From DASRRB01 sp036732755 (GTDB taxonomy: Bacteria > Planctomycetota > B15-G4 > SIAN01): a stretch of DNA of 7,481 nucleotides. The notes below the pieces were generated by a model. It saw only the letters and a list, made by a program, of their open reading frames with translations, had not been told where the DNA came from and made no database searches. The stretch's first letter is position 1, and every line of letters starts with the position of its first letter. Made by a program: the position numbers and the translations under genes. The stretch covers positions 1 to 7,481 of the forward strand of contig DAINBU010000185.1 of assembly GCA_036732755.1 (NCBI GenBank), given 5' to 3'. Positions 1 through 7,294 of this stretch are shown in pieces.

Positions 1-130
1 GGGCGAGCGTGTCCCGTCCATCGAGCCTTTTTCCCCTCCGCCCCTCGACCCGCCCGCGCCCGTCGCGCGTTCAACCACGCCCCCTTCTCCCCGCGGCCAC
101 TTCACCCCCGTTCTCGACGTCCGCTCCAGT
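1..130 (-). repeat. Left copy of a ~130-bp inverted repeat, 3' of the FtsX-like gene
   Basis: Read on the minus strand, this stretch matches 7278-7408 read on the plus strand. I count 7 substitutions and one single-base indel over 131 aligned columns (94% identity). The substitutions fall at about 54, 56, 73, 96, 99, 111 and 112, and the extra base in the other copy lies near 43-44. The first 28 bases are identical in both copies. The match reaches position 1, so the element may continue outside the window. A weaker match (8 of 13) may carry it inward to about 143. It lies between the window edge and the TAG stop of the permease gene at 160-162, and no gene overlaps it convincingly. In the sense direction of the upstream operon it is rich in G and A. 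Its identity is unknown. Confidence 0.93.
33..61 (-). other. Potential G-quadruplex motif in the left repeat
   Basis: The plus strand shows five C runs of three or more (33-36, 41-44, 49-51, 53-55, 59-61), separated by 4, 4, 1 and 3 bases. The minus strand, which is the sense strand of the adjacent operon, therefore fits the canonical pattern of four or more G runs of at least three with loops of 1-7. A second G-rich block at 80-109 is interrupted here because one run is only two bases long (97-98). Whether a quadruplex forms in DNA or RNA is not known from sequence. Confidence 0.5.
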
Positions 131-159
131 TTCAACCCGCGGCCAACCAGGAGAGGTTC
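131..159. other. Short spacer between permease stop and repeat
   Basis: These 29 bases separate the permease stop codon from the left repeat. They contain only a weak AACC/GGTT inverted repeat (145-148 and 155-158, loop of six). There is no stable hairpin followed by a T-run on the minus strand, so no ordinary intrinsic terminator is visible for the leftward operon. Confidence 0.5.
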
Positions 160-2742
160 CTAGTCGTTGCGGTGCAGCGGCCCGAGGTCGAGCTTGCCGC
201 CGCGCAGCGCCGGCAGCAGCGCGGCCGCGATCGACAGCGCGACGCACGCCGCGAACGGCGCCAGCAGCGCGGCGGTCCCCGGCTCGAAGGCGAGGTCGAG
301 CCGGCTGATCACGCGCACCGCCGACACCGTCATGCGGGCGACCGGCCACGCGAGCGCCGTCGCGAGCAGCCCGCCGACCACGCCGAGCGCGACCGCCTCG
401 AGCAGCAGCATCCGGCCGACCTGGCGCGCCGTGACGCCGATCGTGCGCAGCAGCCCGATCTCGCGCTTGCGCTCGAGGAGCGCGATCGTCAGCGAGTTCA
501 GCAGCCCGACCCCGGCCAGCGCCGCCGTGCAGCCGAGCACGACGTCGAAGACGTAGAAGTCGCGCCGCCCGTCGCGCACGTAGTAGTCGGCGATCGTCTC
601 GTCGCTGCGCACGCGCAGGTCGGGCGCCGGCGGCAGCTTCGCGAGCAGCGCCGCCTCGACCGCGCGGGAGTCGGCGCCCGGCTCGAGCTCGACCGCCCAG
701 TGGCGCGCCGCGCCGCCGTCGACGCACCAGCAGCGCTCGAGCGTCGCGGTCTCGATCAGCGCGAAGCTGCGGTCGTCGGGCAGGTAGCCCAGCGCGTCGC
801 CGATCGCGCCGACGCGGAAGCTCCGCGCGCCGCCGTACGTCGAGAGGCGCACCTCGTCGCCCACGTTCCAGCGGTACTCGCTCGCCAGGAACGACGAGAG
901 GATCAGCGTCTCGCCGCGCGCGAAGCTCGCGACCGCGGCGTCGTCGAGTCCGGCGCGGCGCGCGTTCGCGCGCACCACCTCGGCGTCGACGCCGCGCACC
1001 GGGCTCGGCGCCTTCACCTCGAGCGAGAGCGGATAGACGCGCGCCACGCCCGGCACGCGCAGCTCCGCGTCTGCCTGCGCGCGCGTGAGCTCGCGGTTCT
1101 GGACGATGACGCGGCCGGCGAGCGCCGTCCGGGCGAAGCGCCCGGACTCGTCGAGGAAGCCGTCGTTCACGGCGCGCACGACGAAGACCGCCGCGACGAC
1201 CACCGCGAGCCCGGCGAGCGTCCCCTGGATGCGCTGCCGCGCCGCGCGCGCCGCCGAGCCGGCGAGCCGCGCCTCGACCGGCAGCGCCGCTCGCCACGGC
1301 CGGATCAGGAGCCCGATGCACCCCTGCGCCGCCGCCGGGAAGACGAGCAGCAGCACGAAGAAGGCGCCGACCGTCGCGGCGATGCCGAGCACGAGCGGGT
1401 AGACCTCGCGCTGCCGCTCCCCGATGTCGGGCTTCGCGAGCCCATACAGCAGCGGGATCAGCAGCGGCACGCCGATCAGGGTCCCGACGCGCAGCGAGAA
1501 GCCGGCGTCGGTGCGCAGCGCGAGGCGCCCCGCGCGCAGCGCGTCGAGCACCGAGAGGCTGCGCGCGCGCAGGAGCGGCGCCGCCATCCCGAGCAGCGCG
1601 AAGAGCGTCCCGAGCGCGATGATCCCCGCCGCGAGCCCCCACGGGACGTCGACGATCGTGAGCGGCTTGTCGAAGCCGAGCGTCGTGATGCGGCGCGCCG
1701 CCATGAACCAGACCAGCCCCGCCGAGAGCACGAGCCCGAGCAGCGCGCCGAGCGCCGAGAGCATCAGCCCCTCGAGCAGCACCGCTCTAGCGATCTCCCC
1801 GCGCGTGAGGCCGAGCGCGCGCAAGAGCCCGATCTCCCGCACGCGCTCCACGAGGGCGAGCGAGAAGGCGTTGTAGATCACGAAGAGGCCGAGCAGCAGC
1901 GCGAGCCCGCTCGTGACGCCGAGCGACTTGCGGAACGCCCGCTGGTCCATGCGCTCGCCGACCAGCGCGCCCTTCGGCCGCTCGACCAGGAAGCCGAGCT
2001 TCAATCTTTCGCGCAGGTCGTCGATCGTCGCGCCCGCCGCGAGTCGCCCGAGATAGAGCGGCAGGAGCGGGGCGTCGGCGTAGAGCGCCGCGCCGCTCTC
2101 GAACGGGACGAGGATGCGGCGCGCGCCGCCGAGCCCGGCGCCGGCGAGCAGTCCGACCACGCGAAACTTCCGCGCCGCGCCGGTCGCCGCGCCGGCCTCG
2201 ACCGCGATCCACTTCCCGTCCTCGCAGACGCGGCGCGCCGGCGCGAGCCGCCGCAGCGAGATCGCGTCGCCGACGCGCAGCGCGAGCTCGGCCGCCAGCG
2301 CCGCCGGCACCAGCGCTTCGTCGGCGTCGGCGCGCGACAGGTCGCTCCCGCTCGCGACCTCGTAGGCGGAGAAGACCTCGGCGGCGAGCGGCCCGACGCC
2401 GACCAGCTCGAGCTCGCTCTCCGCCGCTTCGCCGTTGCCGACGGCGCACGTCGCGTTCGCGAAGAAGAGCCCGCAGAAGCTCTCGAGGTCCTTGTCGCCC
2501 GCGAACGCCGCCGGCGCCGCGCCGCCCGCCGGCAGCCCGGGCGCGATCGCCCGGATCTGCACGTCGGGGCGGCCGAGCACCGCTCGCGCGGCGAGCCGCT
2601 CCTGCGTGAGGATCGTGTTGCGGTCGACCACCTGGACGGCGAGGACCGTCGCGATGCCGACCGCGACGCCGAGCGCCGCCGTGAAGGAGCGCGCCGGCCT
2701 AGATGCCAAGCTCCGCCAGGCGAGCGTGAATGCGATCGTCAC
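160..2742 (-). CDS. FtsX-family ABC transporter permease, large ten-helix (YbbP-like) form
   Basis: Inner-membrane permease of a type VII ABC system, 860 residues. Ten hydrophobic helices can be placed at about 17-38, 278-300, 322-347, 368-392, 418-436, 447-478, 506-524, 729-753, 776-803 and 824-845. Two large extracytoplasmic domains lie at about 40-275 and 525-728. Each half carries the FtsX signature after its helix: ERVREIGLLRALGLTRGEIA from 299 and ERKREIGLLRTIGVTARQVG from 757, the cytoplasmic coupling regions. This two-half, ten-helix plan and length resemble E. coli YbbP (about 800 residues) rather than four-helix MacB or LolC/E. The GTG start at 2742 is chosen because the usual 'AWRSLASRPARSF' pre-helix segment begins directly after it and a GGAG lies nine bases upstream. 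It overlaps the ATPase gene by 44 bp, which implies coupling. Cysteines 90/99 and 671/673 sit in the predicted extracytoplasmic domains. The substrate is unknown; lipid, lipoprotein or peptide-related work is typical of the family. Confidence 0.93.
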   Translation of the reverse strand: MTIAFTLAWRSLASRPARSFTAALGVAVGIATVLAVQVVDRNTILTQERLAARAVLGRPDVQIRAIAPGLPAGGAAPAAFAGDKDLESFCGLFFANATCAVGNGEAAESELELVGVGPLAAEVFSAYEVASGSDLSRADADEALVPAALAAELALRVGDAISLRRLAPARRVCEDGKWIAVEAGAATGAARKFRVVGLLAGAGLGGARRILVPFESGAALYADAPLLPLYLGRLAAGATIDDLRERLKLGFLVERPKGALVGERMDQRAFRKSLGVTSGLALLLGLFVIYNAFSLALVERVREIGLLRALGLTRGEIARAVLLEGLMLSALGALLGLVLSAGLVWFMAARRITTLGFDKPLTIVDVPWGLAAGIIALGTLFALLGMAAPLLRARSLSVLDALRAGRLALRTDAGFSLRVGTLIGVPLLIPLLYGLAKPDIGERQREVYPLVLGIAATVGAFFVLLLVFPAAAQGCIGLLIRPWRAALPVEARLAGSAARAARQRIQGTLAGLAVVVAAVFVVRAVNDGFLDESGRFARTALAGRVIVQNRELTRAQADAELRVPGVARVYPLSLEVKAPSPVRGVDAEVVRANARRAGLDDAAVASFARGETLILSSFLASEYRWNVGDEVRLSTYGGARSFRVGAIGDALGYLPDDRSFALIETATLERCWCVDGGAARHWAVELEPGADSRAVEAALLAKLPPAPDLRVRSDETIADYYVRDGRRDFYVFDVVLGCTAALAGVGLLNSLTIALLERKREIGLLRTIGVTARQVGRMLLLEAVALGVVGGLLATALAWPVARMTVSAVRVISRLDLAFEPGTAALLAPFAACVALSIAAALLPALRGGKLDLGPLHRND

Positions 2743-3466
2743 GCACTTCGTCTCCGTGCAGGGACTGCGTCGGGTCGATGCGGCCGTCCTTCAGGAAGTG
2801 GAGCTCGTCGGCGAAACGGGCGTCGCGGGGGTTGTGGGTGACGAGCACGACGGTGCGCCCGAGCTCGTCGGTGATGCGCCGGAAGAACTGCATGACCTCG
2901 AGCCCCGCGCTCGTCGAGAGGTTCCCGGTCGGCTCGTCGGCGAAGACGACGCGCGGCCGGTGGACGACCGCGCGCGCGATGCTCGTGCGCTGCATCTCGC
3001 CGCCCGACAGCTCGTGCGGCATGCGGTCGAGCTTGTCGTCGAGGTGGAACATCTTCGTCGTCGCGACGAAGCGTTCGTCCTTCCGTGGTCGGGTGACGCC
3101 CTGCAGCAGCAGCGGCAGCGCGACGTTCTCCGCGACCGTCAGGTTCGGGACGAGGTTGAAGAACTGGAACACGAAGCCGACGTGGGCGCGCCGCAGCAAC
3201 GTGCGCCCCTCGTCGTCGAGCTGCGCGAGCGCCTGGCCGGCGAGGAAGACCTGCCCCGAGCTCGGCGGATCGAGCCCGCAGAGCAGATGGAGCAGCGTCG
3301 ACTTGCCCGAACCGCTCGGCCCCATCACGACCGCGAAGCGCCCCTCCGCGACCTGCAGCGAGACGTCGTTCAGCACCGGCGCCCGATCGGCGGAGCCGGC
3401 GTGGAGCCGGAAGAGGCGGCGCGCCTCGATCAGCGCGGTCGGCGCGGCCGGCGGAATCTCGTTCAC
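2699..3466 (-). CDS. ABC transporter ATP-binding protein, LolD/MacB/YbbA type
   Basis: Cytoplasmic ATPase partner of the downstream FtsX-like permease, 255 residues from the GTG at 3466. Visible motifs: Walker A GPSGSGKST (49-57), Q-loop Q101 in FVFQFFNLVPNLTVAENV, signature LSGGEMQR (153-160; LSGGQQQR is more common), Walker B VVFADEPT (173-180, E178 catalytic) and H-loop H211. The phrase 'FFNLVPNLTVAENV' and the length are typical of the LolD/MacB/YbbA group, which powers conformational signalling across the membrane rather than classic transport. The reading frame stays open upstream to 3544, but that stretch lies inside the pseudouridine synthase gene and is unlike ATPase sequence. The GTG at 3466 overlaps the preceding TGA as GTGA, so translation is probably coupled; no clear Shine-Dalgarno is seen. 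The assignment to the broad family is firm, but calling it LolD specifically would go too far because no LolC/E pair is present. Confidence 0.94.
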   Translation of the reverse strand: MNEIPPAAPTALIEARRLFRLHAGSADRAPVLNDVSLQVAEGRFAVVMGPSGSGKSTLLHLLCGLDPPSSGQVFLAGQALAQLDDEGRTLLRRAHVGFVFQFFNLVPNLTVAENVALPLLLQGVTRPRKDERFVATTKMFHLDDKLDRMPHELSGGEMQRTSIARAVVHRPRVVFADEPTGNLSTSAGLEVMQFFRRITDELGRTVVLVTHNPRDARFADELHFLKDGRIDPTQSLHGDEVRDDRIHARLAELGI

Positions 3467-4356
3467 GGGCGCAGCCCGGCCGGCGGCGCGCATTCGAGCG
3501 CGAGCGGCGCGCCTGTGCCCGGATGGGCGAGGTCGAGCTTCCATGCGTGGAGGACGTAGCCGACGTCGCCGGGCCGCGCGCCGTCCTCGTCGCGCGGCAA
3601 GCCGCCGCTCGAGAAGAAGGGCTCGCCCGCGAGCGGGTGGCCTACAGCGGCGAGGTGGATGCGGATCTGGTGGGGGCGGCCGCTCCCGATCTCGATCTCG
3701 ACGAGCGCCCGCCCGTCGGCGCGCCGCGCGAGCGTGCGCACGCGCGTGCGCGCCGGCCGTCCGCTCTCCGCCGCGACGAAGACGCGGCCGATCTCCCGGT
3801 GCGGCTGCTCGCCGATCGGGACGTCGATCTCGAATGCGTCGGCGCGCGGGTGGCCTTCGACGAGGCCGAGGTAGCGCCGCCGCACCCGTCCTTCGCGAAA
3901 CGCCGCGCTGCCGGCGCGGCGCGCAAGCTGGCTGCGCGCGAAGAGGACGATGCCGCTCGTCCCGCGGTCGAGCCGGTGGAGCGGCGCCGCCTCCGGCCAG
4001 CGGCGCCGGATCAAGAAGAGCAGCGTGTGCTCGAGGAAGCGGCCGCCCGACGGCATGGTCGGCAGCCCGGCCGGCTTGGCGACGGCGAGCAGGTCGTCGT
4101 CTTCATGGAGGAGCGCGAACGAGCACGGCACCGCCGGCTCCTCCCACGGCGGGCGGGCCCACGCGAGCGTCTGCCCGGCGAGCAGCGGCGCCGACTCGGC
4201 CGCCGCCGCCCCGTCGAGGGTGACCTCGCCGCGCAGGATCCGGGCGCGCCACTCCTCGGGCGAGCCGTGGCGCCACCGGTGGGCGAGGCGGTCGACCACG
4301 CGCTCGCCCGGGGCCGGCGCCGCGACCACCTCCCGCCACGTGTATCCCGCGTTCAT
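3463..4356 (-). CDS. RluA-family RNA pseudouridine synthase
   Basis: Isomerises uridine to pseudouridine in rRNA or tRNA; 297 residues. The catalytic motif is clear: HRLDRGTSG with aspartate 130 as the expected nucleophile. Further family hallmarks are 'LLAVAKPAGLPTMPSGG' (89-105), 'RRYLGLVEG' (160-168) and the C-terminal SGRPHQIRIHLAAVGHPLAG (225-244). Residues about 17-75 look like an S4-type RNA-binding domain ('RARILRGEVTLDG'). The ATG at 4356 is preferred because the S4-like domain begins soon after it. The frame is open further upstream to 4734, but that part runs antisense through the divergent ABC ATPase gene. The Shine-Dalgarno is weak. It is first in the leftward operon, and its stop overlaps the next gene's start. 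The exact target uridine (RluA, RluC, RluD or TruC-like) cannot be told from this sequence. Confidence 0.93.
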   Translation of the reverse strand: MNAGYTWREVVAAPAPGERVVDRLAHRWRHGSPEEWRARILRGEVTLDGAAAAESAPLLAGQTLAWARPPWEEPAVPCSFALLHEDDDLLAVAKPAGLPTMPSGGRFLEHTLLFLIRRRWPEAAPLHRLDRGTSGIVLFARSQLARRAGSAAFREGRVRRRYLGLVEGHPRADAFEIDVPIGEQPHREIGRVFVAAESGRPARTRVRTLARRADGRALVEIEIGSGRPHQIRIHLAAVGHPLAGEPFFSSGGLPRDEDGARPGDVGYVLHAWKLDLAHPGTGAPLALECAPPAGLRP

Positions 4357-4531
4357 CCCGGGAAGCCTACTCGCTCGGGCGCCGCGGCCGGAGAAAGGCT
4401 GCACGCGCGCTCCCCGCGGCTTCAGTCGGGCCGCCCCTCCGGCCGATGGCTCTCCTCCGAAGGAATTGCGCGCGGCGGGTCCTGCTCCGCCGAGATGGTC
4501 TCGCGCCGAGGAGGAGGAGGAGAGCAGGAAC
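4357..4531. promoter_or_regulatory. Divergent promoter region between the two operons
   Basis: These 175 bp separate two divergent start codons, so promoters for both operons must lie here or inside the opposite gene. I see no convincing -35/-10 pair on either strand, as is common in very GC-rich genomes. A 9-bp inverted repeat, CGGCCGGAG at 4385-4393 and CTCCGGCCG at 4437-4445, spans a 43-base spacer and could be a regulator site or a chance GC-rich match. A purine-rich GGAGGAGG-type tract at about 4509-4524 lies next to the rightward start. Confidence 0.6.
4511..4529 (+). promoter_or_regulatory. Purine-rich ribosome-binding tract for the ABC-2 ATPase
   Basis: Several overlapping GGAGG/GAGGAG units are followed by AGGA at 4526-4529, just before the ATG at 4532. 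This supports that start over the open but unlike-family frame upstream. Which unit the ribosome uses is uncertain; AGGA is rather close and the GGAGGAG block is the better match. Confidence 0.55.
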
Positions 4532-5506
4532 ATGCGCACGGTCCTCGAGACGTTCCGTCTGGAGAAGAGCTTCCGCGCGGCCCCGTTCCGGCCGAAGTTC
4601 GCCGCGTTGAAGGGGGTGTCCTTCCGCGTCGAGGAAGGGGAGTGCTTCGGGCTCCTCGGCCAGAACGGCGCGGGCAAGACCACGACGATCAAGATCGTCA
4701 CTGGCCTGCTCCACGCCGACGGCGGCAGCGCCACGCTGCTCGGCCGGCCGAGCAGCGACTGCGCCGCGCGGCGCGAGCTCGGCTTCCTGCCCGAGAACCC
4801 CTACTTCCACGAGCACCTCACGCCGCGCGAGGGGCTCGAGCTCTACGGCCGCCTCGTCGGCCTCACGCGCGCCGAGGTGCGCGCGCGCACCGGCAAGCTG
4901 CTCGAGCGCGTCGGGCTCACCGACGCCGCCGATCGCCGTCTCCGCGGCTTCAGCAAGGGGATGCGCCAGCGCTTCGGGCTGGCCTCGGCGCTGCTGCACG
5001 AGCCGCCGCTCCTGCTGCTCGACGAGCCGCTGAACGGCCTCGACCCGGCCGGCCGCATGCTCGTGAAGGAGCTGATCCTCGAGCAGCGCCGCGCCGGACG
5101 CACCGTCGTCCTCTGCTCGCACGTCCTCGCCGACGTGCAGGAGCTGTGCGATCGCCTCGTCGTCCTGCACCGCGGCGAGGTCGTCTCGGAAGGGACGATC
5201 CACGAGCTGCTCGAGAGCGCGCCGCGCTCCTTCGAGCTGTGCGCCCAGCGCGTGCCCGAGGGGCTGCGCGCCCGGATCGAGTCGGCCGCGACGCTCTGCC
5301 GCACGGCGGGCGACGTCGTCACCGCGCGCCTGCCCGGCAACGAGCTCGGGCCGTTCTTCGCCGCCGAGGTGAACGCGCAAGGCGGGCGCCTGCTCTCGCT
5401 GGTGCCCGAGCGCGAGTCGCTCGAGGAGTGGTTCGTGCGTCTCACCGCCGGGACGCCGGCGCTGGAACCTGTCGTGGAACCCCTGCCGCAGGAGGTCATG
5501 GCATGA
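4532..5506 (+). CDS. ABC-2-type transporter ATP-binding protein
   Basis: Cytoplasmic ATPase for the membrane protein encoded directly downstream; 324 residues. Motifs: Walker A GQNGAGKT (43-50), the Q-loop region GFLPENPYF with glutamate 88 at the usual glutamine position (common in this subfamily), signature FSKGMRQR (140-147), Walker B LLLLDEP (160-166, E165 catalytic), D-loop NGLDPAG (168-174) and H-loop H197. Residues about 230-305 form a C-terminal extension ending in 'ESLEEWFVRL', like the tail found on many DrrA/CcmA/NatA-like ATPases. The ATG at 4532 is chosen because the ATPase fold begins a few residues later and purine-rich ribosome-binding sequence precedes it. The end overlaps the permease start as ATGA. 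The export substrate cannot be read from the sequence; polysaccharide, lipid, drug and protein roles are all known in the wider family. Confidence 0.94.
   Translation: MRTVLETFRLEKSFRAAPFRPKFAALKGVSFRVEEGECFGLLGQNGAGKTTTIKIVTGLLHADGGSATLLGRPSSDCAARRELGFLPENPYFHEHLTPREGLELYGRLVGLTRAEVRARTGKLLERVGLTDAADRRLRGFSKGMRQRFGLASALLHEPPLLLLDEPLNGLDPAGRMLVKELILEQRRAGRTVVLCSHVLADVQELCDRLVVLHRGEVVSEGTIHELLESAPRSFELCAQRVPEGLRARIESAATLCRTAGDVVTARLPGNELGPFFAAEVNAQGGRLLSLVPERESLEEWFVRLTAGTPALEPVVEPLPQEVMA
5491..5495 (+). promoter_or_regulatory. Shine-Dalgarno GGAGG for the ABC-2 permease
   Basis: GGAGG lies seven bases before the ATG at 5503, inside the last codons of the ATPase gene. It decides the permease start. 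The nearby ATG at 5498 is in the ATPase frame and encodes the penultimate methionine of that protein. Confidence 0.75.
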
Positions 5507-6270
5507 GGGATCGCGTCCAGGTCATCGCGCGCGCCACTTTCCTCGAGGCGGTGCGCGACCGCGTGCTCTTCGTCGTGCTGCTCTTCGCGGTCGGCGTCGT
5601 CCTCTTCAGCCGCGTGCTCGGCTGGCTCTCGATCGACGACGAGCTCAAGATGGTCGAGGACTTCTCCCTCTCCGGGATGTCGATCCTGGGCCTCCTGCTC
5701 GCGATGCTGGTCGGCGCGTTCGCGCTGGCGAAGGAGATCGAGCGGCGGACCCTCTATTCGCTCCTTTCGCGCGACTTGAAGCGCGCCGAGTTCGTGGTGG
5801 GCAAGTACTTCGGCCTGGTCGCCGCCTTCTGGGCGGCGCTCTTCGCGGCGGCGGTCGTGCTCGCGCTCTGGCTCGCGCTGTGGGGCGGGCGGCCGGGGGA
5901 GAGCTACGTCGCCGCGGTCGCCGGCCTCCTCTGCGAGTCGCTGCTGGTGACCGCCGTCGCGCTCTTCCTCGGCGCGCTGGCGGCGCCGCCGATCGCCGCG
6001 GTCGGCACCTGCTGCTTCGTGCTCGCGGCCCACTCGACCGAGGCGTTGCGCGAGCTCACCTCGAACGGAAAGTCGCCGAATTTCGCCGCGGTGTGGCGGG
6101 TCCTCTACCACTTCATCCCCAATCTCGAGGACGTGAACTTCATCAACACGACGGGCGGCCAGGTGCCGGTGCAGTGGAGCCACCTCGGCATGGGCGCGGC
6201 GGCGATGGCGCTCTGGTCGGCCGTCTTCGTGGGCGGCGCGGTGCTCCTCTTCCGCCGCCGCGAGGTGTGA
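5503..6270 (+). CDS. ABC-2-type transporter permease
   Basis: Inner-membrane permease of 255 residues with six hydrophobic segments, at about 21-38, 55-77, 104-128, 135-158, 161-178 and 228-249. This is the usual six-helix plan of ABC-2 exporters. After the second helix comes the typical cytoplasmic motif KEIERRTLYSLLSRDLKRAE (77-96), followed by 'FVVGKYFG', which is probably where it meets the ATPase. A loop 'YHFIPNLEDVNFIN' (202-215) before the last helix matches a pattern seen in this permease group. The ATG sits in an ATGA overlap with the ATPase stop, with GGAGG seven bases upstream, so the two are made together. It ends in RRREV at the predicted cytoplasmic face. It probably works as a homodimer with two copies of the upstream ATPase. 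Confidence 0.92.
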   Translation: MRDRVQVIARATFLEAVRDRVLFVVLLFAVGVVLFSRVLGWLSIDDELKMVEDFSLSGMSILGLLLAMLVGAFALAKEIERRTLYSLLSRDLKRAEFVVGKYFGLVAAFWAALFAAAVVLALWLALWGGRPGESYVAAVAGLLCESLLVTAVALFLGALAAPPIAAVGTCCFVLAAHSTEALRELTSNGKSPNFAAVWRVLYHFIPNLEDVNFINTTGGQVPVQWSHLGMGAAAMALWSAVFVGGAVLLFRRREV

Positions 6271-6271
6271 C

Positions 6272-7261
6272 GTGTTGAAGCTCAAGGTCGGCCTCGCGCT
6301 CTGCGCCGCGGCCGCGATCGCGCTGCGCGGCCCGCTCGGCGAGGCCAACGCGATGCGGCGCGTGCCGGGCGCGCGCTGGATGCCCGACCAGCGCCTCGCG
6401 AAGCTCTTCTCGCTCGGCCACCGCTCGACCTGCGCCGACGCGATCTGGCTCAACGCGATCGGCAACCTCTCGCGCGACTTCGGCGACCAGACGCGCAAGC
6501 GCCGCTGGCTCGACACCGTGTTCGACACCATCACGCGCCTCGAGCCGACCTTCTCCAACGTCTACAGCTGGGGCGCGACCTACCTCGGCATGCTCTCGAA
6601 CGACAAGGACCGCGCCATCGACCTGCTGAAGAAGGGGGTCGCCGCCAACCCGAACGACGTGAAGCTGCAGATCGAGCTCGCGATGGCGTACTTCGAATAC
6701 AAGCAGGACCGCGCCGCCACGCTCGCCGTCCTCGAGAAGGTGGTGAAGCACCCGAAGTGCGACGCGATCACGATGGGCTTCTACGACTCGCTCCTGGTCG
6801 ACGAGCGCGCCGACTACGCGGCGCTCGCGCAGATGGCCCCCTGGCTCGACAGCCCCAACGCCGACGCGAAGGAGGAGGCGGAGCTCTACCTCGAGCGCAC
6901 CAAGAAGCGCATCGCCTTCCGCGCCTGGAACGAGTTCAAGGACACGCGCGGCCGCGACGCCAGGAGCAAGGACGAGCTGCGCGACAAGAGCCTCATGGCG
7001 CCGGAGGTCTTCGAGCCGGTGCTCGGCTCGTTCGAGATCGACGGCGACAAGCTGCGCTTCCCGCGGCTCGAAGAGCTCGAGCGCAAGCGCGCGCTGCGCG
7101 TCGCGACCTCCTGGGCGCGCCAGTACCGGATCGAGCACGGCCACCTGCCCGACGTCGAAGAGCTGATGCGCAACCCGTGGACGGCCGGTCGCAACCTCGC
7201 GCCGCCGGCCGGCCAGCATTACGTGATCGACGACGCCGGGGTCCGGCTCGAGAACGACTGA
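6272..7261 (+). CDS. Anchored TPR-like protein of unknown function, linked to the ABC-2 exporter
   Basis: 329 residues from the GTG at 6272, one base after the permease stop; GAGG at 6262-6265 is a plausible ribosome site. A TTG at 6275 is an alternative start that would remove one residue. Residues about 3-19 are a single hydrophobic segment, either a membrane anchor or an uncleaved signal. Cysteine 11 has leucine before it, which makes a lipobox doubtful. The stretch 'SLGHRSTCADAIWLNAIG' (47-64) is like the 'G.R...ADl.Wl.a' segment I associate with uncharacterised TPR proteins of high-GC Gram-negative bacteria. Helical TPR-like units follow at about 76-160 ('YSWGATYLGML…AIDLLKKGVAANPND', then 'LQIELAMAYFEYKQD…AVLEKVV'). 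The C-terminal part (about 265-329, 'WARQYRIEHGHLPDVEELM… HYVIDDAGVRL') recalls the C-terminal layout of some pseudopilin-like proteins but is not diagnostic. It is probably an extracytoplasmic accessory of the exporter; this is inference from operon position. Confidence 0.87.
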   Translation: MLKLKVGLALCAAAAIALRGPLGEANAMRRVPGARWMPDQRLAKLFSLGHRSTCADAIWLNAIGNLSRDFGDQTRKRRWLDTVFDTITRLEPTFSNVYSWGATYLGMLSNDKDRAIDLLKKGVAANPNDVKLQIELAMAYFEYKQDRAATLAVLEKVVKHPKCDAITMGFYDSLLVDERADYAALAQMAPWLDSPNADAKEEAELYLERTKKRIAFRAWNEFKDTRGRDARSKDELRDKSLMAPEVFEPVLGSFEIDGDKLRFPRLEELERKRALRVATSWARQYRIEHGHLPDVEELMRNPWTAGRNLAPPAGQHYVIDDAGVRLEND

Positions 7262-7278
7262 CCCGCCGCAGCTGGTCA
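7259..7278 (+). terminator. Weak hairpin across the stop codon of the TPR-like gene
   Basis: TGACC (7259-7263) can pair with GGTCA (7274-7278) around a 10-base loop, and the stem includes the TGA stop. There is no T-run after it, so it is not a typical intrinsic terminator. A 5-bp match may be chance. Confidence 0.2.
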
Positions 7279-7294
7279 CTGGAGCGGACGTCGA

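Noticed and set aside
172..2841. A long plus-strand open frame (889 codons) opposite the FtsX-like permease gene
   Set aside because: It is rich in Arg, Glu, Asp and Gln with no hydrophobic core or motif, as expected of a frame antisense to a GC-rich gene. The minus-strand frame has clear FtsX signatures and ten helices.
4357..4734. N-terminal extension of the pseudouridine synthase by 126 residues
   Set aside because: The frame is open but runs antisense through the divergent ATPase gene and its Walker A region. The family-like S4 domain starts after the ATG at 4356.
3523..5502. Upstream part of the open frame leading into the ABC-2 permease
   Set aside because: It overlaps the pseudouridine synthase antisense and the ATPase in another frame, with low-complexity Arg/Ala sequence. 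The permease fold starts at the ATG at 5503, which has a good GGAGG.
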